Shown here: positions 59,427-64,000 of the stretch, one piece after another | Layout of the letters: every line of letters begins with the position of its first letter | Numbering within the stretch: position 1 is the stretch's first letter | Source of the DNA: JAKFFN01 sp964444305 | GTDB taxonomy: Bacteria > Sumerlaeota > Sumerlaeia > Sumerlaeales > Sumerlaeaceae | Reading direction: 5' to 3' | Assembly (NCBI GenBank): GCA_964444305.1 | Contig: CAYUGQ010000001.1 | Coordinates: forward strand, 40,194-104,193 | Length of the DNA: 64,000 nucleotides | The notes under the pieces: generated by a model | The model's input: only the letters and a program-made list of their open reading frames with translations | The model's database searches: none | Told to the model about the DNA's origin: nothing | Translations under genes and position numbers: made by a program

Positions 59427-62060
59427 TCAGCCGACGATATTAACCAGCTTGCCCGGCACATAAATCACCTTCTTCGGCGTACGGCCGTTCAGGTGAGCCT
59501 GGACCTTGTCGTCATTTAAAGCCGCAGCCTCGACATCTTCCCGCGGTGCATCTGTTGCCACCGTCAGTCGGCTGCGGTTTTTTCCATTAACCTGAAGAAC
59601 CAGCTCCACTTCCTGTCTGACGAGAGCCTTCTCATCGTAATTCGGCAGGCGCTGTTCATCAATGCGACCTTCGAAGTTCGCGATCTCCCATAGCTCGCTC
59701 GTAATGTGCGGTGCAAATGGGAAGAGCATCAACAACATCGCCCGCACACTAAACCCAAGCGTCGTTCGCTCAAACTCATGGGATGTGTTCAGGTAAGTCT
59801 GAATCGAGTTCGCCAGTTCCATAATAGCCGCGATCGACGTATTGAAATGATGCCGGTCGCCCATCTCTGTAGTTACTCGCTGGATCGCCCGATTTGCCTC
59901 ATACTGCAATTCCCGGTCATTCTCGTTGCCGGGGGTCAGCAGTTCGGGATCATCCGGCGCAAACTCACACGCATCCAAGGTTCCATGCACCAGCCGCCAC
60001 ACGCGGTTCAGAAACTTCGAACACCCGTTCACCCCTTCATCTGTCCACTCCAGCTCTTTTTCAGCAGGAGCAGCAAACAGGATAAACAAGCGGGCCGTGT
60101 CCGCACCATATTGATCAATAATTTCCAGCGGATCCACGCCATTGCCCAGGCTCTTGCTCATCTTGGCCATCTTCGGACGGCCATTCTCGTCCACCGCCAG
60201 CTTGCCCGTAGCCTTATCTATGTAGGTGTTGGTCACCATTCCCTGCGCCAACAGCCGCCTGAATGGCTCATCAACATTCACCAGACCCAGGTCACGCAGC
60301 ACCTTCGTAAAAAAGCGCGAGTAAAGCAGGTGAAGAATCGCGTGTTCAATACCGCCAATATACTGGTCCACCGGCATCCAGGCTTCCGCTGCCTGCTTGC
60401 TGAACGGCTGAGCATTGTTTGTCGGATCACAGTACCGAAGAAAATACCATGAGCTGTCCACAAACGTGTCCATGGTATCTGTTTCGCGCCGCGCATTACC
60501 GTTACATTTTGGACAGGTTGTATTAATAAACTCCTCCGCCCGGTTCAGCGGATTGCCACTTCCTGTAAACTGCGCCTGCTCTGGGAGAGTAATCGGCAAC
60601 TGGCTCTCCGGCACAGGCACCGTCCCACACTGATCACAATAAACCACAGGAATCGGCGTGCCCCAGAACCGCTGGCGAGAAACCAGCCAGTCGCGCAGCT
60701 TATACTGAATCGTCTTCTGACCCGTCCCCCGCTGATCCAGCCAATCCACGATGTTGCCCTTGGCCTGATCGCTAAGCAGCCCGTCAAACTGTCCGCTGTT
60801 AGTCATGATCCCCGGCTCCACATAGGCCTCGGTCATCGTGTCCGGATCAAGCTCATGATCCAGCGGACTAATCACCACCCGCACCGGAATATCATACTTG
60901 CGCGCAAATTCAAAATCCCGCTGATCATGCGCCGGTACGGCCATGACTGCACCCGTACCATATTCCATCAACACAAAATTCGCCAGGTAGATAGGCACCG
61001 CAGACCCATTAACCGGGTTCACCGCGTAACGCCCCGTAAAGAGGCCTTCCTTTTCCCGCCCCTCTGCCGTCCGAAGGAAGCGGTCCTGCTGTGCCACCCT
61101 CCTCACAAAGTCCTGCACCGCAGTTTCATGCTCCGTTCCCGCCACCAGTTTATCCACCAGCGGGTGCTCCGGAGCCAGGCTCATAAACGTCACACCAAAA
61201 AGCGTATCCGGCCGAGTCGTGAAAATCTCAATAATTTCATCATCAGACACCCCCGCCACCTGCGTCAGCGAATCCGGGATGGCATCACCCGCCTTATAAG
61301 AAGCCGGCAACAGGCGAAACTTCGCCCGCGCACCCTCGCTGCGCCCGATCCAATTGCGCTGCATCGTTTTCACGCTCTCCGGCCAATTGTCCAGCTTGTC
61401 CAGATCCGCAAGAAGCTGCTCCGCATAATCCGTAATCTTAAAGAACCACTGCTCCAGGTTCTTGATCGTTACCGGATTATCACATCGCCAGCACTTTCCC
61501 TGCTCCACCTGCTCATTTGCCAGTACAGTCTGGCAATGGTCACACCAGTTAATAGCAGCAGCTTTTTTATAAGCCAGCCCGCGTTCCAGCATTTTTAAGA
61601 AAAAGTACTGGTTCCACTTATAATAATCCGGCCGACACGTAACCGCCTCACGGTCCCAGTCCAGGCTAAAGCCCATCCGCTCAAACTGGTCTTTCATGTC
61701 AGAAATACATTTTTCTGTCCACGCCCCCGGCTGCACGTCATGCTTGATCGCCGCGTTTTCCGCCGGAAGACCAAATGCATCAAAGCCCATCGGGTGGAGC
61801 ACCTTTTTCCCGCGCATCCTCAGGAATCTCGCAATGGCATCGCCAATCGAGTAAACCCGGCAATGGCCCATGTGCAGGCGACCGCTGGGGTAGGGGAACA
61901 TCTCCAGCACGTAATACTTATCATCCCCCGGCTCCACCGGCGTGGCATTGGCCTTAGTCTCACGCCAGATGCGTTGCCATTTCGGCTCCACGGATTTGTG
62001 GGGATAATGCTTCTCGCTGTTAGAGCGAGGCGACGATGGGTTAGGCTGATCGGTGGTCAT
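59427..62060 (-). CDS. leuS: Leucyl-tRNA synthetase
   Basis: A class I synthetase of 877 residues, normal for bacterial LeuRS. HIGH-type motif is PSGRLHMGHCRVYS (about 60), the CP1 editing domain has its TTRPDTLFGVTF (about 269), and the KMSKS loop is KMSKSLGNGVDP (about 640). Zinc-type Cys pairs occur in CDHCQTVLANEQVEQGKCWRC (about 176-196), CDQCG and CPKCNGN. The ATG at 62060 is used because the frame up to 62249 would overlap the divergent oxidoreductase gene. The 16 N-terminal residues are polar. Transcription is divergent from the Gfo/Idh/MocA gene across about 190 bases. Confidence 0.96.
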   Translation of the reverse strand: MTTDQPNPSSPRSNSEKHYPHKSVEPKWQRIWRETKANATPVEPGDDKYYVLEMFPYPSGRLHMGHCRVYSIGDAIARFLRMRGKKVLHPMGFDAFGLPAENAAIKHDVQPGAWTEKCISDMKDQFERMGFSLDWDREAVTCRPDYYKWNQYFFLKMLERGLAYKKAAAINWCDHCQTVLANEQVEQGKCWRCDNPVTIKNLEQWFFKITDYAEQLLADLDKLDNWPESVKTMQRNWIGRSEGARAKFRLLPASYKAGDAIPDSLTQVAGVSDDEIIEIFTTRPDTLFGVTFMSLAPEHPLVDKLVAGTEHETAVQDFVRRVAQQDRFLRTAEGREKEGLFTGRYAVNPVNGSAVPIYLANFVLMEYGTGAVMAVPAHDQRDFEFARKYDIPVRVVISPLDHELDPDTMTEAYVEPGIMTNSGQFDGLLSDQAKGNIVDWLDQRGTGQKTIQYKLRDWLVSRQRFWGTPIPVVYCDQCGTVPVPESQLPITLPEQAQFTGSGNPLNRAEEFINTTCPKCNGNARRETDTMDTFVDSSWYFLRYCDPTNNAQPFSKQAAEAWMPVDQYIGGIEHAILHLLYSRFFTKVLRDLGLVNVDEPFRRLLAQGMVTNTYIDKATGKLAVDENGRPKMAKMSKSLGNGVDPLEIIDQYGADTARLFILFAAPAEKELEWTDEGVNGCSKFLNRVWRLVHGTLDACEFAPDDPELLTPGNENDRELQYEANRAIQRVTTEMGDRHHFNTSIAAIMELANSIQTYLNTSHEFERTTLGFSVRAMLLMLFPFAPHITSELWEIANFEGRIDEQRLPNYDEKALVRQEVELVLQVNGKNRSRLTVATDAPREDVEAAALNDDKVQAHLNGRTPKKVIYVPGKLVNIVG

Positions 62061-62247
62061 GTGTGTGGGTACCGCGCAGAAAAAATCTGCTTCAATGGTG
62101 AAGTATTTTACAAACCATGGACAGGCCGTCCCGCCATTGTCCACGATGATTTCAGCTTGACCGCAAGCATCCTGCCAGCGACATTTTTTTAATAATAAAT
62201 AAGCTCTCCAACGAACCTTCCATCCATTTCCGTTTGAAAGAGTTGTC

Positions 62248-63588
62248 ATGGCTAGTCATAAACTTTCCCGCCGTCGGTTTTTGAAATCCGCCGTCGGCCT
62301 GGTTGCCGCCCCCTATTTTATCCCCGCCCATGTCATGGGCAGAGACGGCGGCGTCGCTCCTTCAAACCGCCTCACAATTGCCGCCATAGGCGTCGGTGGT
62401 CAGGGTCGATACCATCTTCGGCATAACACAGGCCGCAAAGACGTTCAGGTTGTAGCCGTCGCCGACGTCGACCGCCGCCATCTTGATCAGGCCAAAACGA
62501 TCCTCGAAAACGCCTACGGTTCCACGGACAACATCCGCTTTATGCAAGACTTCCGCGAACTTCTTTCCATAAAAGACCAGTTTGACGTAGCCCTCATCGC
62601 CACTCCAGACCACACCCACGCCATCTGCAGCCTGGCCATGCTCCGCGCCGGAAAAGACGTTTACTGCGAAAAACCCCTGACCCGCACCGTCCTCGAAGGC
62701 CGCGTCATATCGGATACCGCACAGCAGTTTGGCCGCATCCTTCAAACCGGCAGCCACGAGCGCAGCAATGCCCGCGCACGTTATGTCGCAGACGTCGTCA
62801 GAAACGGATACCTCGGCCGCATTCACCGCGTCGACGTCAACATGCCCAACACCAGCCACGAGCGCATTCCTCCTCAAAAGCCCTCCGATCCCCCTGACGA
62901 ACTCGACTACGATCTCTGGCTTGGCCCAGCTCCTCACCGTCCCTATTTTTACTCAGACCTTACCAGCTCCCTGTTTAACACCAACTATCAGCGCTGCCAT
63001 TTCTGGTTCCGCTACCAGCTCGACTATGCCACCGGCGAAATGTCCGATCGCGGCGCTCACATCCTCGATCTCGTCCAGATGATCCTCGATAAAGACGACA
63101 CCGGCCCCGTCGAGCTGTGGGGGACAGGGAATGACAACATCGACAGCGAATTCGATACTTTCATGGACTACGAATTCGGCTACAAATATGCCGACGGCGT
63201 CGAAATCCGGGGCACCAGCAACGGCACAAATGCCACCCGCGGCCTCACAGTCCACGGCGAAAACGGATGGATAAACGTCCACGTCCACGGTTGCCATCTC
63301 ACCGCCAGCGACCCCAAACTCCTCGAAATTGAATTCAAACCATCCGACACCACCGTAGGCCGTGTAGAAGGCCATCATCAGGATTTCTATGACGCCGTCC
63401 GCCATCGCGGCCCAGTCGTCGCCAGCGCCGAGGTCGGCCACCGCACCGCATCCGTCTGTCACATTTTGACCACGGCCATGCAACTAGGCCGCCCGCTCAA
63501 ATGGGATCCCGCCGCAGAACAGTTCCCGGAAGATCCCGAAGCTAACCGCCTTCTCCACTATAAATATCGCGAACCCTGGACCCTCTAA
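62248..63588 (+). CDS. Tat-exported Gfo/Idh/MocA-family oxidoreductase
   Basis: An NAD(P)-dependent sugar oxidoreductase of 446 residues. The N-terminus LSRRRFLKSAVGLVAAPYFI is a twin-arginine (Tat) signal with a cleavable hydrophobic core, so it is folded with cofactor before export. The Rossmann motif IGVGGQGRYH (about residue 46) is followed by DVALIATPDHTHA and the conserved YCEKPLTRT (EKP, about 145). The C-terminal half has the substrate-binding beta-sheet with DYATGEMSDRGAHILDLVQ. This Tat-exported group is large in Planctomycetota and Verrucomicrobiota, and the sugar substrate is not known. About 130 bases separate it from lepA, and the leuS gene is divergent. Confidence 0.93.
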   Translation: MASHKLSRRRFLKSAVGLVAAPYFIPAHVMGRDGGVAPSNRLTIAAIGVGGQGRYHLRHNTGRKDVQVVAVADVDRRHLDQAKTILENAYGSTDNIRFMQDFRELLSIKDQFDVALIATPDHTHAICSLAMLRAGKDVYCEKPLTRTVLEGRVISDTAQQFGRILQTGSHERSNARARYVADVVRNGYLGRIHRVDVNMPNTSHERIPPQKPSDPPDELDYDLWLGPAPHRPYFYSDLTSSLFNTNYQRCHFWFRYQLDYATGEMSDRGAHILDLVQMILDKDDTGPVELWGTGNDNIDSEFDTFMDYEFGYKYADGVEIRGTSNGTNATRGLTVHGENGWINVHVHGCHLTASDPKLLEIEFKPSDTTVGRVEGHHQDFYDAVRHRGPVVASAEVGHRTASVCHILTTAMQLGRPLKWDPAAEQFPEDPEANRLLHYKYREPWTL

Positions 63589-63716
63589 CTCCCGCCAATC
63601 CCGTCCAATACCCATATCAGCGCGGAATCAAACCAGACCATTCCTGCCAAAGCCTGCCGAATTGCCAGCCGGAATCCGAATGTTTCCCCTTGCTCACTCG
63701 TAGTTTACCGCCGATT

Positions 63717-64000
63717 ATGGAACAATCCCGCATCCGAAATTTCTGTATCATTGCTCACATCGACCACGGCAAAAGCACGCTGGCGGATCGACTCATTGAG
63801 TATACCCAAACAGTTGCCCAGCGCAAGATGCGCGACCAGCTTCTTGACTCTATGGACCTGGAGCGCGAACGTGGGATTACCATCAAAGCCCAGGCCGTCC
63901 GCCTCCGCTATATTGCTGAAGACGGCGAAGAATATCAGCTAAACCTCATCGACACCCCCGGCCACGTTGACTTCACCTACGAGGTCAGCCGGAGCCTTGC
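63717..64000 (+). CDS. lepA: Elongation factor 4 (LepA), N-terminal part
   Basis: A ribosome-back-translocating GTPase, cut by the window edge after 94 codons. The ATG at 63717 begins MEQSRIRNFCIIAHIDHG. The G1 motif AHIDHGKST is followed by the switch I region ERERGITIKAQAV (G2), then G3 DTPGHVDF. LepA is distinguished from EF-G and TypA by this IKAQAVRL switch sequence. The complete protein is normally near 600 residues. Confidence 0.95.
   Translation, partial: MEQSRIRNFCIIAHIDHGKSTLADRLIEYTQTVAQRKMRDQLLDSMDLERERGITIKAQAVRLRYIAEDGEEYQLNLIDTPGHVDFTYEVSRSL

Noticed and set aside
1..64000. CRISPR arrays, insertion sequences, integrases or prophage genes
   Set aside because: No regularly spaced direct repeats, transposase or phage-type genes were recognised on either strand.

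Overview
The window is 64 kb of mid-to-high GC bacterial DNA, apparently a metagenome-derived scaffold, since it holds two runs of exactly 100 N (22249-22348 and 47574-47673). The gene content points to the Planctomycetota/Verrucomicrobiota/Lentisphaerota neighbourhood or a similar lineage (Sumerlaeota and Hydrogenedentota are alternatives). The clues are a Cache-domain Ser/Thr kinase and a second Ser/Thr kinase, a formylglycine-generating enzyme with its catalytic cysteines, a Tat-exported Gfo/Idh/MocA oxidoreductase, a type-b558 succinate dehydrogenase anchor, a GH3-family acyl-adenylating enzyme, and metal-ABC permeases fused to winged helices. I cannot fix the phylum from this window. No tRNA, rRNA, CRISPR array, transposase or prophage gene was found.

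Layout. 1-2.6 kb: a small unknown protein and a secreted GHL10 glycan hydrolase. 2.8-10.8 kb: a co-directional run of Cache-kinase, alpha/beta hydrolase, enolase-superfamily enzyme, GH3 enzyme and a DedA-PAP2-LssY fusion. 11-15.4 kb: a surface-polysaccharide group (TylF-like methyltransferase, flippase, glycosyltransferase, SDR epimerase). 15.6-22 kb: an sdhC-like anchor, an unknown membrane protein, the formylglycine-generating enzyme, a KDG kinase, a SpoU methyltransferase and guaA. 22-29 kb: an aldo/keto reductase cut by the first gap, a membrane-anchored repeat protein, an EamA transporter, a coiled-coil secreted protein, an MsbA-like exporter and a flippase-like membrane protein. 29.3-34 kb: the best-defined regulatory unit, a five-gene Mn/Zn/Fe-type ABC transporter and DtxR/MntR operon behind an 18-bp perfect palindrome, closed by a strong bidirectional terminator. 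34-46.5 kb: sppA, a GNAT acetyltransferase, a PfkB kinase, a Tyr/Gly-rich secreted peptide, a HAD phosphatase, a CbrC-family protein, then gltX overlapping a secreted protein overlapping an orphan Wzt-type ATPase, then hisS and a second kinase. 46.7-64 kb: a NamZ-like (DUF1343) protein split by the second gap, polX, mutS, a C26 peptidase, a DUF488 pair, an L,D-transpeptidase, a GT-C membrane protein, a VOC protein, an unknown secreted protein, leuS, the Gfo/Idh/MocA oxidoreductase and the start of lepA.

Themes. Several products probably act on the envelope: GHL10 (family of E. coli DigH), NamZ-like DUF1343, L,D-transpeptidase, DedA-PAP2-LssY, flippases, Wzt and SppA. Metal homeostasis is one compact operon whose operator, repressor and two winged-helix-tailed permeases can all be read from the sequence. 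Housekeeping genes (guaA, gltX, hisS, leuS, lepA, mutS, polX) are scattered among these.

Two larger-scale observations stand out. The second N gap is flanked by an identical 55-bp sequence on both sides, so it is almost certainly an unmerged contig overlap, and the gene closes in frame when it is merged. The top strand is G-rich over roughly the first 30 kb and C-rich over roughly the last 25 kb; the sign change lies inside one contig near 33-37 kb and resembles a replication-terminus signature, although I could not find a dif site by eye.
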